Assembly (NCBI GenBank): GCA_947561715.1
Contig: OX387199.1
Location: 6,081,001-6,145,000 of the forward strand
From: Ascidia mentula
Lineage: Eukaryota; Chordata; Ascidiacea; Phlebobranchia; Ascidiidae
Direction of reading: 5' to 3'
DNA: 64,000 bases
Shown here: piece after piece, positions 34,901 through 48,661 of the stretch
How positions within the stretch are numbered: the first letter of the stretch is position 1
Layout of the letters: every line of letters starts with the position of its first letter
Position numbers and translations under genes: made by a program
The notes under the pieces: generated by a model
The model's input: the letters and a program-made list of their open reading frames with translations, nothing else
The model's database searches: none
Told to the model about the DNA's origin: nothing

Positions 34901-37900
34901 TTTTGTTAAGATTTTACCCGTCGATACACTAAGCTTGTATCATTTGCCATTTCTATAACGAAGTCCAATTTTTCTTTTGCTGCTGTATTGTTATTTCGTT
35001 GAAACAGCATTTCTCCTTCTCTTTCTATCATCCATAACAGTTCCTCATCACCAGTAAACCACCGCTTTAGTGAATTGACCTTTCTCAAATCAGTGAAACC
35101 TGTCGATCCTTGACTTCCCTGCGTATATTAGACGATATTAGTTGTTATTTTTCGCAATGGTAGCGCACGTTCAAATTAACAAATGTTTATCAATGCACCA
35201 CAAAAGAAACGCAATTACTGAAAACTATTTAGTTTGAATTAACTGTTTCACGTTGTTTTACTAATATCTCAACAACCTAAGCCATATAAAATTGTATTTT
35301 TTTGTAAGTAACCCATGATGTTGGCACCTACCACTGTTGGAATGTCATAGATTAAAAATCCATTCTTGCCGCCTGGCAGTCTTGGACCCACGGGATTATT
35401 GGGCGGACAGTCACTGTCATACTGTAGCCTGTTTCCGTAGCAACCCAAAATACCACACGATGGAACGAACTTGTTCACACATGTGCAACCACAACCGGGA
35501 GCACCAAATTTTCTAATAATGTGTATTTCATAAACCAAAAGTAATTGTTGCAGTTGGTTTTGTGCTGCTTGATGTAAATACTTTACCCGCCAAGTCCTCC
35601 ATAACCGTGTTCGCCCGGGCGCCCTGCCTTTCCTGGACGTTGGGTCAAGTGTACAGAACCAGATATATGTTTACCGTAAAACACGATATTTCCGGCATCT
35701 CCTCCAGCAAGTGACGCCCCACCTTTGCGACCATTGCCACCTAGTTGGCCACGTGACCCTTTACCACCTAAAAGTATTTTTAATACCTTTTAAACGTTTT
35801 ACCTAAACAGGAATGGTTATCAAGATTTTTGACAGACCAATATTCAAAAGCCTTTTCCCCGGCTCCATGCACAACCATCTGTGTTGGCCACACATCTAAA
35901 ACACTTCATGCTTTTGTATCGGACGAAAGGAAACGCAAATCGAAGCGTACACTTTTTTCGTGATTCGGTCAAGTGAACAGACCAGATAGGACATTACCTT
36001 GTCGAAATTTCATGTGTTTGTAACACAAGCTACGTGTGCAGATGACATTGGATCCTCTTGCACCATTTTCTCCAGTAAATCCGTCTCCGCCATCTTGGGA
36101 AGGCATGCTGTTGGATCCCTAATATATTTTGAGCTTGAACTAAGTGAGGTAAAATAGCAACCTCCGCATTGCTTTTGATAAAAATGATTATTTTAAGCAC
36201 ATATAATAGCGTTATGTCTAGTAAAATGACATCATTCGGCAGCATGCATAGTCATAACGAAAAATCAGAAACAAGTTAAAATAAATGGACATGGAGCTTC
36301 TTTGTGAGCATGATGACGGCGGAGACAACACGACATATAACGACAATTAAAACACTTGTACATGTAAAAGGTGAAAATATTGATGACATTTTACAACATC
36401 AACATCATCCGCATTGTTTGCTTACTTGCAAAATAATTTTAATTTTTCCGTGGACTTCGTATGCTTTTATGTTCACCGTTGTACCCGATACAGCTTTTTG
36501 GTTATTTTTTCCGTTAGTGTTGATGGCTGCTTTGACTGGTTTCCTGCAACTTAATCCTGCTACACAACGTTGTGCGGCCTGACAAGAAAAGAATATTGTT
36601 ACAGATTTGGCTTAAAGAAGCCATGTTTAAAGTGGAGATGGTTGTGTTACAGAAGCAAAATATTCTCTACAGAACAGATTAATAGACAAATGTGTTTCTT
36701 ACATATACGCACCAAAAACTCAAGCGGTGTTCCGGAAGACACAATTTTTCTGGCTAAAACCAACATCTTTTTTAAGCCATAAAATGGTCCAACGCTGCCA
36801 TCAATGTAAAAGGTGTCACATCGCACGGTAACTTCGAGGGTCATATGTGGTGCGGTGGTTTCTTTTATCGGAAAATTGCTATGCAACAAACGGTTTCTGT
36901 TTTTTGCGTATTTGCTATAATTTTCTAATTAAAATTGTTTGTAAAAATCTTCCCGGTCCTTGCCTGGCACAAAAATATTAAATACCTTCTTTAATTTTGA
37001 TAAGTAATATTTATGATAGAGTTGTTGACAGAAGTGATGTTGATTTGTTTAATTTGCATGTTAACAAATGTATGAATTACGTGTTTTCGTCGAGGAGTCT
37101 GTAAAGTTGCGAGGTGTAAACCTCTCTTCCAAAAACAGCATATGTGTTGGGTCTTGTCTTGGTGAGTGTTGGTGCAAACGCTGATATCGGGATCCCAATA
37201 GAAACATTTGGAGCGTTTTGTACATCTCCGAGTGTCGTTGCTTTGTCTGTGATAGTTATTTAATGGATAAAAATAGATTTGGAAAACATAAATCCATCGT
37301 TGCGTTCAATATTCGTATACTCAACCTTTCTGGTGTGTTCTTGCCGACCAGTAAACTATGAACGTGTTACTGGTTGTGTTGCGATTTATTCCTGTGACTC
37401 TTGCAATAAATGTTGTATTTCCTACGTTTAGAAGATTGATTCGGAACCTTGGAAACCATTTAATGATTGGAAATTTGTTTGTTGAGTGACAACGTGAGTA
37501 CATTTTTGTACCTTTCTGCAATGTTTCCTCTGGCCCAGGCGTAAACAATTGGTGGATCAGAAAATGGTTCATTAAAGCGAATCCTCATATCTTGTCCCAA
37601 AATTCTCGTTGAATAGGTTCCACTCCCTGCGAGTTAAAACAACCAGTAAAGTTAATCTCCGTGCATTTGTGTTTAGCAACAAATTTCCACATCTTTCGTA
37701 TTTATATATCATTCAATATATTTGGTGCTACACATATTTGCATATATCTTCTTTAAACAAATCATAGAGTTTTATATTAACATTTGTCCACTTTTTCGAC
37801 TTTACGAAATAGGAGTTTATTGAGTTGTGTTTAAAAACCAATGGTTTCGTCAAGCAAGTTTATTTGTGGCTAATAAACATGGACAAATATCGTCTAAATT

Positions 37901-38010
37901 GTAGATTTGCTTTACATCAAATTACTGCTCTTATTTTTACCTTTTTGAATTGTACAACTTCCATACTCCAACCAAAAAAGTAAAGCGGAAATTAATATAA
38001 ACAGCTTCAT
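31949..38010 (-). CDS. Gene F: complete secreted H-type-lectin/Gly-rich family protein (F type)
   Basis: Exons: 1 37941-38010 (signal peptide MKLFILISALLFWLEYGSC); 2 37512-37626; 3 37326-37447; 4 37081-37246; 5 36713-36878; 6 36426-36578; 7 35998-36118; 8 35587-35767; 9 35332-35512; 10 34918-35118; 11 34624-34785; 12 34298-34504; 13 34126-34233; 14 33995-34068; 15 33773-33935; 16 33611-33709; 17 33422-33543; 18 33221-33344; 19 32996-33151; 20 32743-32918; 21 32490-32691; 22 32263-32432; 23 32046-32117; 24 31949-31982. Predicted 1114 residues, open throughout. The H-type-lectin-like domain shows DPPIVYAWARG then RFRINLLNVG and VYWSAR. Exon 9 has the Cys-rich start GAPGCGCTC. Exon 13 is a short hydrophobic helix (SIVGIFLSG) right after the coiled coil. 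The C-terminus ends RRRQ, slightly shorter than in A and G. Very close to G and, inverted, to A. Confidence 0.83.
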
Positions 38011-40640
38011 CGAAACAATGTTGCAACCTAAATCCTGAAGTTTGACAATTCAATAGCTTTACGTTGATATAGTCGTTATTGAAAGTGGGCCTGTTGCTGA
38101 CGAAATTGTTACGTCTAACTACCAATAGCTGCATAGTTATAATTTTCTGTCTACTTGAGAATAGATGGTAAGCCAACTAAAGGGGATTTGGCACAGGAGC
38201 AAAGCGTTTGTAATTATCATTTCAAAGTCTAATAAGATTATCGATTTTGGTAGAAAACAGCAATGAGACGCAGGTAGGTTTAACTTCAACCACACACCAC
38301 TTGGCCGTTTCTTAACGCTGTACCTTGGATTTTCTTGAGAAAAGAATGATTAGAAATTTCAAATTCACAAGCATTAAAGCAAAGATATTAATTTTGCATT
38401 GTCAGATATCAGTTCTGAACACAATAGACAAAAGTTACACCGCTGTAAAGATAATTCCAAAACATTCCAGCGAAGTCGAAATTTGACATGTTTTTTTCGT
38501 TTTCAGCCACACAGAAAAGTCGCATATAACTCAGTTATAAATAATTTCAGAAAGTCGTGCAAAAGTGAATCAAGAAACTTATTAGTTCAACTGAGACTTT
38601 GCCTGCTTTAAACCATATGTGTCACAAGTTTTCATGTCAAGGTTCGACGCACTTGTGCGACTGGTTCCTGGCGAAGGCGACGTTTCGTACGCGTTTTGTT
38701 AACTCTTAAATCATTTTCTCCTCAACCCCTAAACCTTTACCGACATTGCACCACGCTACAGAAAAGACCTGATTCTGTCACACAGACTGTAACGATTTCA
38801 GGAGGACTTTTATTACAGCCTTGCTCTTCAAACTTTCCTGTTTTATTTACCCTTAATGTAGAATGCTGCATTCCATTCACAAAGTGCACAATATAACCAT
38901 AATATCCCAATTATAAATAACATAACAATTGGCAAGCTATAGTTGTGTTTAAAGAAAACCTCATCAAATCCATATGTAATGTTTGTTGCTATTTTCTCTA
39001 GATAGGTGTAGTTTCAACTATGCGTAGCCTACATGTAGCAATATAAAAACGAAATCATTTAACCCTTTCTGTTAGTTCACAATTCACCTGTTTAAGGAAC
39101 ACTGCTGTATAGAGTCAGAAACTCCAGTACGTCTGAAAAATTCCCTCCTTAAATATGACGCTTCTGTTGTCGACTCGCTTCATTTAGTTTCATTCACAAG
39201 GGCTGTCTCTCGATCGAGCTGTTGCGCTTCGTTGAACTTTACCAGCGGAATGTGTTCCGCCGTGAATTCGTGGCTTGATGTTCGAATGACGAGCTGGTAT
39301 AACTTGTTAAAAATTGATATAACTTCAACGATGTATGTTAGCTCCTGCCTCCAATGGTCGACATTTGTTTAACAACAAAATATGAAAAGGAACAAATGAA
39401 ATGAATGCGGTCAGGGCCAGATGGAAGAAATAATCACAGACTGAATAATAATGTACATTAGAAATAAACAAAAATGAAAAGTAGGTCAAGTCTGATAAAC
39501 GCATAGTTATATCACTAACCAGTAACACAACGGAACGAGTCAACAATCTTGTTCACTTCGTTAGGATTGTCAATGGTTTGCATAGTTCAAGCAAAATTAA
39601 GTTTCGTAAAACATGTGATATTTAATTTCAAAATACCACAGAAATAATAATGGCATCGTCAGTTTCTGTATTTATTCTATTTGAAGACATATAGAAACTG
39701 GTTACTCCTTGTGAGTAATTGTGAGTAAGTTTCATGTAAAAAAGTAGGTTCACAAAAAAACAAATAAATTTAAATACTAGTATATTAACCACCTCGACTT
39801 TCAAACATATTACCTATATTTGTTGTTGATGTTTAATGGTAAACTGTTATACGATCGAAAGTTTCAGTCACAGATGAAGCAAATCAAATCCTAGTCAATG
39901 TTGGGAAGAATGAATCAGAGCTCATTTGCATCTAACTAAGTAAACGACTACAGGCGACATTCCTACGCCTCTTGTTTCTATTTGTTTATGAACATTGAAA
40001 CGTGTGCACAAAACTTGCTGTGCAAACTGAGCAAATGTCCCTTATATTTGCTGAGCCACTGACATCATTTCCATACAACAATTTTCCAAATGTAAACAAA
40101 TTAATTGCGCGTAAAAAACTACATGATTGGTGGGAATGACATTGATATAGTCAAAGAAAGATGGCAAACATGCACAATGGAAACAACTACAATTGAACAA
40201 TATTACAAACAAAAAAACAAATTCAGATGCACGAAAAATCACTGAAAACATTTAGTGCTTTCTCCTACACAGAAAACCACAACAAAATATAAGTGAATTT
40301 GTACATGAAAAATAACGCACTCAGACATGACAATGTGAGCTATAATCTGAAAATTATAGTTGTAGTAATTTTGAATAGATGTTACGAATCCGATAAAGAT
40401 CCCATTTTTTTTCTAGTTCCTAACCATTTTACCGATTACATTTTTATTAATATTTTATTAATATGAGAAATATCAAAACACCATAGGCGAAGTTGCACAA
40501 AAACTGAATACGGTTTTGATTGCAATATTCTAATTTTGTTTCATGGATTCTTTTTTATATACAAAACTATATTAGTCATTTAAACATTTGTGAAATAATG
40601 AGAAATTTTACTGTTGTTACATCTCTTCGAGCATTAGTTA
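38011..40640. other. Intergenic region between G and F
   Basis: About 2.6 kb with no recognisable gene. Several blocks (38,560-38,720, 39,100-39,260, 39,780-40,300, 40,500-40,640) match the F-to-E and A-to-B spacers in the same order. The part nearest G includes its 3' untranslated region; near 40,470 the minus strand has AATAAA-like sites. Open frames here are short and sit in shared non-coding blocks. Confidence 0.5.
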
Positions 40641-43600
40641 TCATCCTTGTTGACGTCGACGTTGTTTTTTGGTCAATCGTCTGCAACAAAATATTTGGGG
40701 TTCATTATTAATGATATTGGATAAACGTTTTCTCCAAAATTACCTTGCAGCTTTTGGGTCAGGTGGGTAGTTGCTCCAAGATCTGACCTTTGCATAAATT
40801 CTTATTTCGTTCAACCTTAAGTACAAAATTGATAAAGCGATGCAGGTATTCTCTAATAAATAACAATTAAGTGTGTATGAACATTGGTTAACATGTTGTG
40901 TTTTTGTTTGAATTAGAGAAAATAACTAATACATATAACTCAAGGCACCCAGTAGCCAACCTGGAGTAGTCGTAGCTTTGACAGTTGTAACCAGATACAG
41001 AAACACTGCAATCTGTTGGGCAAACGTAGTTATTGGATCTGGGTACAGTTAAGATGTATGTTGCATATGGACTTTTGCAAGGTTTCGCTCCAGCAAAGTT
41101 CAAGGCGTCGTGTTGGCAATATTGGTACTCCTGCCAAAAAACAAAACAAAGGTATTTAAGATTGAAACATCTGCGGGAACTTTGCTATACATGGTCAGCA
41201 AATATGTCATCCAGTGCTGTGTCCAGATCGTCGTCAACCCCATTAGCAACCAATTGGGAAGAGTCAAACGACAATATTTTTCCAGATTTTGCTTTTTCCG
41301 GAATTTGTTGCAAATATACCGCACTGATGTTACCATCCGAAAGAGGAAGCAAAAATTGGGAATCTCCCTGGTGCGATACCAGCACGTAAGTTCTGTCAAG
41401 AATTGGCGTTAGATTAATTGATTAAGTAACGGTGATCACGTACTTAGTTGGTACGTTTTCGGGCTGCGGGTCACCAATAATTTCTATGTAGAGTCCGATC
41501 AACCTCCCGTTGTAACAGTTTCCGCATCGTGTTGTCATTGGGTCGTTAGAATCAATATCCAAAGTAAATGTGGTCTGTCCAGTCGACCGAAGTTTGCTGA
41601 TGACTGCCGGATGGGATAACTTGTAAATAGTTAAATTTACCGTTTGTAATTGTCCGGTGTAGTAGTTTGTAGTAGACCAAGTTTTTTTACCGAAATACAT
41701 ATGTTATTTTCCAATTAGCTATAAAAATGTGGGAAGATGGGCCAGCGTATGTAGACGCATATGTTAAAAATTTGTTTCTTTGTTTTTGCAGTCGTCGATA
41801 GATTCTGTGCAACTGAAACATTCCGTTTAATCTTCCAGCATTTAAAACCACATTCTGCGGTAATTTTCAGTTCTTAGTACAAACAGTTTTGATTGAAATA
41901 TGAAATGCGTATTACACTCATACCTTGCCACTAAATTTACGCAAAAATATTTCCTGTGCCCCATAGTCCCACAAAGTTTCGAATTGGTAGGATTTAGAAA
42001 GTTCGTAAATCGATTCCATTATCAGGTTTTCGTGCTGCTGGTACAAACTGTCGGAGAAAACGTTCTGTTATACTTAGAAAGATTGATTTTTTGTATTTAT
42101 TTTAATAAATTTCATTCAATATACTTTAATAACAAGTCACTCCAGTAACATTTCGTTTTCATTGAAATGTTTTTTAATGCGGCTTCCTGTTTTTCGTTCG
42201 TAACGTTTCGTGTCTCTTCCAAGACCTTTTGGTTGTAACTAATTTGCTGTGCATAAAATAAATCTTGTACAATTTGGCTACAAAATGTAAAAAGCACGTC
42301 TTTTTCTATACTTTCATTTGAGCATCCATGCTAATAAGCTTTTCTATGATTTCAATTCGAAACGATCCATCCCGAAAAAAATCATTGAGAATTCTGTCTA
42401 AGGTCAATGCCTGCATTGCAAGAAAAATCTGGTTTAATCACGTATACAATTTTGCAGTTATATCAAGATTTACGTTTTGCGAACTGGTTTCTTTGTAAAT
42501 GCAATGAAGTTCTTGAATAATTTTTCCTTTATTTTTAGCTAAATTGCTTTTCATTATTGTGGGAACGGCCGATGCATCCAAGCTGCTGTAATCGAATTTT
42601 TTTGAAGCGGCTCGGAAATGAAAAGCAAAATGAAGACTGTGAAAATATGACAGGTTATGAAATAACGTTTTTCTACTAGTGAAAGATGTACTTCGATTCC
42701 AATGTGGTCTGTAGATGAACAGAAAATAGAAGTTGACAATGTTTTTCACTCATAGATTTAATGAACTGTAATAAAAAAGAATAAATAAATGCATGTACTA
42801 AAAATTAAGTTCAAAATCTTACCCGGACTGATTTGTCGTAAACACCAACTGGATCTTTTTTAAAACCACTCAAAAATATTCCAACAATTGAGGAAAGAAA
42901 TTCTAGTATGCTTGGTTGTTGGTCATTTGTCTATCAAGGCGTCGAAGTATTTTTTATTTTAAACTACTGTGTTTTAATTAACTGCGAAACATACCGCCTC
43001 GACTAAAACCACTTTTGCCAAACGTTTGATAATAATCAACTGCTGCTTCATAGTTTGTTCAATGTTTTTGAGAGCTTTTCGGTAAAAATTCATCTTTTTC
43101 TTTAACTCGTGTTGTCGGAACTGAAGCGTGAATGTATTTGCCGTGTATACTTCTTCGATTATACTTGAAACTACTGTCAATGAGATCAGATTTTGATCGA
43201 TCTGTTAAGTAAAAAAAATCGCCTATAAGTCTTCCGCACTATTAATTGAACAAATTGCAAATGTTCGGGTATGATTATTTTACCGCATATGTTGCACTTA
43301 CACATTCCTTTTTAACTTACAGAACTTAAAACGTTGTTATAGGAGGATTCCAACTGCTTTCCAACATTGATTAGTTCCTTTGTGCGTTTCTGCAAGGATT
43401 TCCAGTACCTGTCTGGAGCGTAGTATTTCGAATTTCCATAGAAATCAAACCCTTGTTCAACATACCTCGTAATTTCGCTGGCCTGAATATAGTTATTTTT
43501 TGTTTGTCTTAAATGCAAGTTGAATTTTGCATTGTAGCAAACTGATGGATTACTCTTGGTACAAATTTCCATGTAAATTCTTACAAATTCAAACAAATTT

Positions 43601-46600
43601 TATTAAGATTTTACCCGTCGATACACTAAGCTTGTATCATTTGCCATTTCTATAACGAAGTCCAATTTTTCTTTTGCTGCTGTATTGTTATTTCGTTGAA
43701 ACAGCATTTCTCCTTCTCTTTCTATCATCCATAACAGTTCCTCATCACCGGTAAACCACCGCTTTAGTGAATTGACCTTTCTCAAATCAGTGAAACCTGT
43801 CGATCCTTGACTTCCCTGCGTATATTAGACGATATTAGTTGTTATTTTTCGCAATGGTAGCGCACGTTCAAATTTACAAATATTTATCAATGCACCACAA
43901 AAGAAACGCAATTACTGAAAACTATTTAGTTTGAATTAACTGTTTCACGTTGTTTTACTAATATCTCAACAACCTAAGCCATATAAAATTGTATTTTTTT
44001 GTGAGTAACCCATGATGTTGGCACCTACCACTGTTGGAATGTCATAGATTAAAAATCCATTCTTGCCGCCTGGCTGTCTTGGACCAATGGGATTATTGGG
44101 CGGACAGTCACTGTCATACTGTAGCCTGTTTTCGTAGCAACCCAAGATACCACACGATGGAACGAACTTGTTCACACATGTGCAACCACAACCGGGAGCA
44201 CCAAATTTTCTAATAATGTGTATTTCATAAACCAAAAGTAATTGTTGCAGTTGGTTTTGTGCTGCTTGATGTAAATACTTTACCCGCCAAGTCCTCCATA
44301 ACCGCGTTCGCCCGGGCGCCCTGCCTTTTCTGGACGCTGGGTCAAGTGTACAGAACCAGATATATGTTTACCGTAAAACACGATATTTCCTGCATCTCCT
44401 CCAGCAAGTGACGCCCCACCTTTGCGACCGTTGCCACCTAGTTGGCCACGTGACCCTTTACCACCTAAAAGTATTTTTCATACCTTTTAAACGTTTTGCT
44501 TAAAACAGGAATGGTTATCAAGATTTTTGACAGACCAATATTCAAAAGCCTTTTCCTCGGCTCCATGCACGACCATCTGTGTTGGCCACACATCTAAAAC
44601 ACTTCATGCTTTTGTTTCGGACGATAGGAAACGCAAATCAAAGCGTACACTTTTTTCGTGATTCGGTTAAGTGAACAGACCAGATAGGGCATTACCTTGA
44701 CGAAATTTCTTGTGTTTGTAACATAAGCCACGTGTGCAGATAACAGTGGATCCTCTTGCACCATTTTCTCCAATAAATCCGTCTCCGCCATCTTGGGAAG
44801 GCATGCTGTTGGATCCCTAATATATTTTAGGCTTGAACTAAGTAAGGTAAAATAGCAACTTTCGCATTGATTTTGATAAAAATGATCATTTTAAGCACAT
44901 ATAATAGCGTTATGTCTAGTAAAATGACATTATTCGGCAGCATGCATAGTCATAACGAAAAATCAGAAACAAGTTAAAATAAATAGACATGGAGCTTCTT
45001 TGTGAGCATTATGACGGCGGAGACAACACGACATATAAACGACATTTAAAACACTTGTACATGTATAAGTTGAAAATATTGATGCCATTTTACAACATCA
45101 TCATCATCCGCATTGTTTGCTTACTTGCAAAATAATCTCAATTTTTCCGTGAATCTCGTATGCTTTTATGTTCACCGTTGTACCCGATACAGCTTTTTGG
45201 TTATTTTTTCCGTTAGTGTTGATGGCTGCTTTGACTGGTTTACTGCAATGTAATCCCGCTGCACAATGTTGTGCGGCCTGGCAAGAAAAGATTGTTGTTG
45301 TTGTTAGAGATTTGGCTTAATGAAGCCATGTTTAAAGTGGAGATGATTGTGTAACAGAAGCAAAATATTCTCTACAGAACAGAGTAATAGACAAGTGTGT
45401 TGCGGTACATATACGCACCAAAAACACGAGTGGTGTTCCGAATGACACAATCTTTCTGGCTAAAACCAACATCTTTTTTACGCCATAAAATGGTTCAACG
45501 CTGCCATCAATGTAAAAGGTGTCACATCGCACCGTGACTTCGATGTTCATATGTGGTGCTGTGGTTTTCTTTGTCGGAAAATTTCTGCGCAACACAGGGT
45601 TCCTGTTTTTTGTGTATTGACTGTAATTTTATATTAAAATTGTTTTATAAAAACCTTCCGGGTTTTTCGTGGCACAAAAAAATAAATAAATTCTTGAATT
45701 CATGTGAATAATTTTGTGTAGTTGACAAAATTTAACACAGCTGGTTGAATTCGAATGTCAACTAATGTATGAATTACGTGTTTTCGTCGAGGAATCTGTA
45801 AAGTTGCGAGGTGTAAACCTCTCTTCCAAAAACATCATATACGTTAGGTTTTGTTGTGGTGAGTGTTGGTGCAAACGCTGATATCGGAATCCCTATAGAA
45901 ACATTTGGAGCGTTTTGCACATTTCCGAGTGTCGTTACTTTGTCTGTGATAGTTATTTATCGAATAAAAATAAATTAAGAAAACCATTCAGATATCTTCA
46001 TATAGTCAACCTTTCTGGTGTGTTCTTGCCGCCCAGTAAACTCCGAACGTGTTACTGATTGTGTTGCGATTTGTTCTTGTAATTCTTGCAATAAATGTTT
46101 CACTTCTCACGTTTAGAATTTCGATTCGAAACCTTGAAAACCATTACATCATTGTAAAATTTCTTAGTGAATGCTGTAATGAGTAACAACGTGCGTACCG
46201 TTCTATCCTGTGTCCTCTTGCCCAAGCGTAAACAATGGGTGGATCTGGAAAGGTTTGCTTAAAGCGTAACCCAAAATTTTCCCCAAAAATTCTCGTCAAA
46301 TATGTTCCACTCCCTGCGAGTTAAAGCAACTAGTAACATAAATCTCCATGAATTTGTATTGAGCCTAATATTTGCAACAAATTATGGCGGAACACATTTG
46401 CGTATGTGCAAGAAACACGGCTGCGTTCTTCAGATGCAACCAAGAGAGCGATGAGTTAGGCGTGCAACTGACCGGGCAAAACATAATCGCATGCCAGAGT
46501 CACATCACGTGACAGCAGCTACACTAAAAGGTCTCGACAGTGACGTCATTATTTCAGATGTGTGAGGACAGCGATTTGGAGCTGTCATCTATGTTATGTG

Positions 46601-47856
46601 ATGGTTTGTGTTGTTGGATGTAAAGTGTTTAAATTTTTTGGTGGAACTATGTGAAATTTTGGGTAAGTTGCCCCACAGGAGCAAGTTAACTGGTAAATCA
46701 CATGACAACAAGGGAGAAGTTGTTGCTTACCAAAAATTATGAAAAAATTTGGAGAGGGAAGTGGTTTCGTGAATCATGCGCAGCTTGATGGGGGTGATAC
46801 TGCGCCTATTAATAAAGTGTACAAACTCAAACCTAATGTGATTGTCTACGGAGCCAAGAAAGTGCAGTTGAAAAACAATGTACTTCGGATGTACGGGAGT
46901 CAAGAAGTGGGTGGGCTATCGTTCACAGCGACATGTGTTAGGTTTGACGTAACGCATAATGCAGATGGAAATGAAAGGTGATGGAAAATCATTGCTAGTT
47001 AGCATGCGAGAGATATAGCAAAACTCAGAATGTAATCCTTGGTATATAGAACATATTTTATTTGCCAAAATCCTACGTAAATGGAACAAAGCTGGACCAT
47101 GTGGTGTACGAGCTGGTGTGAGTTGACTTCCTATGGTAAAAGGAGGTGTTTGGTTTCTGGCAACCAATATATCGAAAAAGGACAGAAGCACATCCTGCTC
47201 TATTTCCTATATGTTGATAGTGGAAAAGAGCCGTTCCATTTACTTACGATTGGGAAAGGCCATGAAAAGATCATTTTCATATTTGTATGAGATCAATTAT
47301 TTGCAAACTAAATTTGCGTTTTCCTGTCTTTATTCACAACATAGTTCATAGCATCATCAGCCAGGAGTGGGCAATGGGATAGCCCACATCTGAAATGATG
47401 ACATCACTGCCGACTCGACACCTCTGAAATAATGACGTCACCTGCGACCTCCTGGTGTAGCTGCTGTCACGTGATATTGCTCTGCCGTGTTTCTATGTTT
47501 TTCCCTGCTTATCCAGCGCTATTTTGGTTGCAGCTAATTCTCAAGTTATAACACTGATGATGAACGCAGTCGCGTTCGAAACGTTTGCATATGATTGCAT
47601 ATAATGTATAGTAACATATTAGCTTTGGCTTGTTTTGTTTAAATTTGCTTATATAAACAAAGCTTAGAGATTCACTTCAACACTTAACGGCGTTACCACT
47701 GGTTTCACCAAGTAACTTCAATCATTATTGATAAATATTATGCAACTTAATTTAGAATAGCATCATAATTCGGCACTTAAGTTTACCTTTTTCAATTCTA
47801 CAACGTCCACAGTCCAACCAGAAAAGCGAATCTGAAATTAATATGAACAGCTTCAT
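40641..47856 (-). CDS. Gene G: complete secreted H-type-lectin/Gly-rich family protein (F type)
   Basis: Exons: 1 47787-47856 (MKLFILISDSLFWLDCGRC); 2 46199-46313; 3 46011-46132; 4 45778-45943; 5 45419-45584; 6 45125-45277; 7 44696-44816; 8 44284-44464; 9 44029-44209; 10 43615-43815; 11 43321-43482; 12 42995-43201; 13 42823-42930; 14 42692-42765; 15 42474-42636; 16 42312-42410; 17 42125-42246; 18 41924-42047; 19 41699-41854; 20 41444-41619; 21 41191-41392; 22 40961-41130; 23 40744-40815; 24 40641-40680. Predicted 1116 residues, frame open. It is the tandem twin of F, with exon lengths identical except the last. The signal peptide has Asp in its hydrophobic core (F has Ala-Leu), so secretion may be weaker. 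Intron 1 is 1.47 kb because a mobile element landed in it; F has 0.31 kb. The basic tail matches gene A. Confidence 0.83.
46407..47583. mobile_element. Non-autonomous element with long imperfect inverted ends, in intron 1 of G
   Basis: Intron 1 of F lacks this roughly 1.18 kb segment. Its flanks are near-identical 10-base words (TTTGCGTATG at 46,397 and TTTGCATATG at 47,584), a likely target duplication. The outer 180-200 bases are imperfect inverted repeats sharing TCACGTGACAGCAGCTACAC and GTGACGTCATTATTTCAGA. The interior has only short frames (the longest about 80 codons at 46,739-46,981) with no transposase or polymerase motif that I can see. One end carries a hammerhead-like core. It is either a DNA-transposon derivative or an inverted-end remnant of a Penelope-like element. 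Confidence 0.55.
47554..47581 (+). ncRNA. Hammerhead-ribozyme-like core at element end
   Basis: Reads CTGATGA, one T, a perfect six-base stem GAACGC/GCGTTC with loop AGTC, then GAAA. This is the conserved core order of a hammerhead ribozyme. The extra T before stem II and the lack of an obvious stem III with cleavage triplet make activity doubtful. A degraded inverted copy sits at the other end of the element (about 46,410-46,440). Confidence 0.4.
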
Positions 47857-48661
47857 GAACAAATGTTGCAATCTGTAACCTGCAGTTTGACAATTCAACA
47901 TCTTTTAGGTTAATATATTCGTTCGTTATTGAAGGTGGGCCTGTTGCTGACAAAATTAGCAAAGAACTGTTACATCTAAGTATCAATAGCTACATAATTT
48001 TCTGTCTATACTTGATAATAGATGGTAACAAACTGCCAGTTGACAATTAGTATCAGTCTACTACTAAATATGCACTTGCAGTCCTATTTTGTAACAAAAG
48101 AAAAAAATATATATTTAACACACAGAAAGGTGCCAAAGTAACACAAAGCATAGTTTTGCAAGAATTGGGCACTCAGCTGTCTACTTTGCTAACAAAGACC
48201 TACGAAAGCGGAACCTGTCGTTGGCGCTCCATAAAATCTGGCCGTATAGCCAACCTGTATTTGAACCATAAACTGAACGACGCTTTGACAATGTTTGTTT
48301 TACCATAATCAACAGACAGAATGTTCTGTGGAAACCATACAATGTCTTGGAATCAAAAAATGTATTTGAACAAATGACCTTTACGATGTCTCTAAATCAA
48401 TGTAGTATAATGTTACAGCTGTATGTAAACATACTTCTTGCGTGGACGTTTTTTGTACATTGACGATAATGACTACATATGACTGGAATTACCGCATCAC
48501 AAAACATGAAATGGTTCAAATGAAGTTGATGAATGTTACAATTTACACAATATAATGCTGATGTGGTAATACGTTTACAAGCAACATTATGCGGCAATAT
48601 TGTACAGACATTGCTTAAAAATTATTCAGTTTATTCAAAATCTTCATTGGCCTGAAACGCG
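47857..48661. other. Intergenic region between I and G
   Basis: About 800 bases between two minus-strand genes. It must contain the G promoter and the I 3' end. AT-rich; no recognisable gene, repeat or RNA. Confidence 0.4.

Larger units (their letters stand above)
31949..47856 (-). repeat. Tandem F and G gene duplication
   Basis: F (31,949-38,010) and G (40,641-47,856) match along exons and introns in the same orientation. The main differences are the 1.18 kb insertion in intron 1 of G and an earlier stop in exon 24 of F. The intron similarity points to a fairly recent copy. Confidence 0.7.

Noticed and set aside
39660-39690. Resemblance to a tunicate spliced-leader sequence (TTCTATTTGAAG)
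   Set aside because: The match is partial, lies in a spacer and lacks a leader-gene context; it is likely chance in AT-rich DNA.
46739-46981. Transposase gene in the G intron 1 element
   Set aside because: The 80-codon frame has no recognisable catalytic motif or DNA-binding domain and is too short; the element is treated as non-autonomous.
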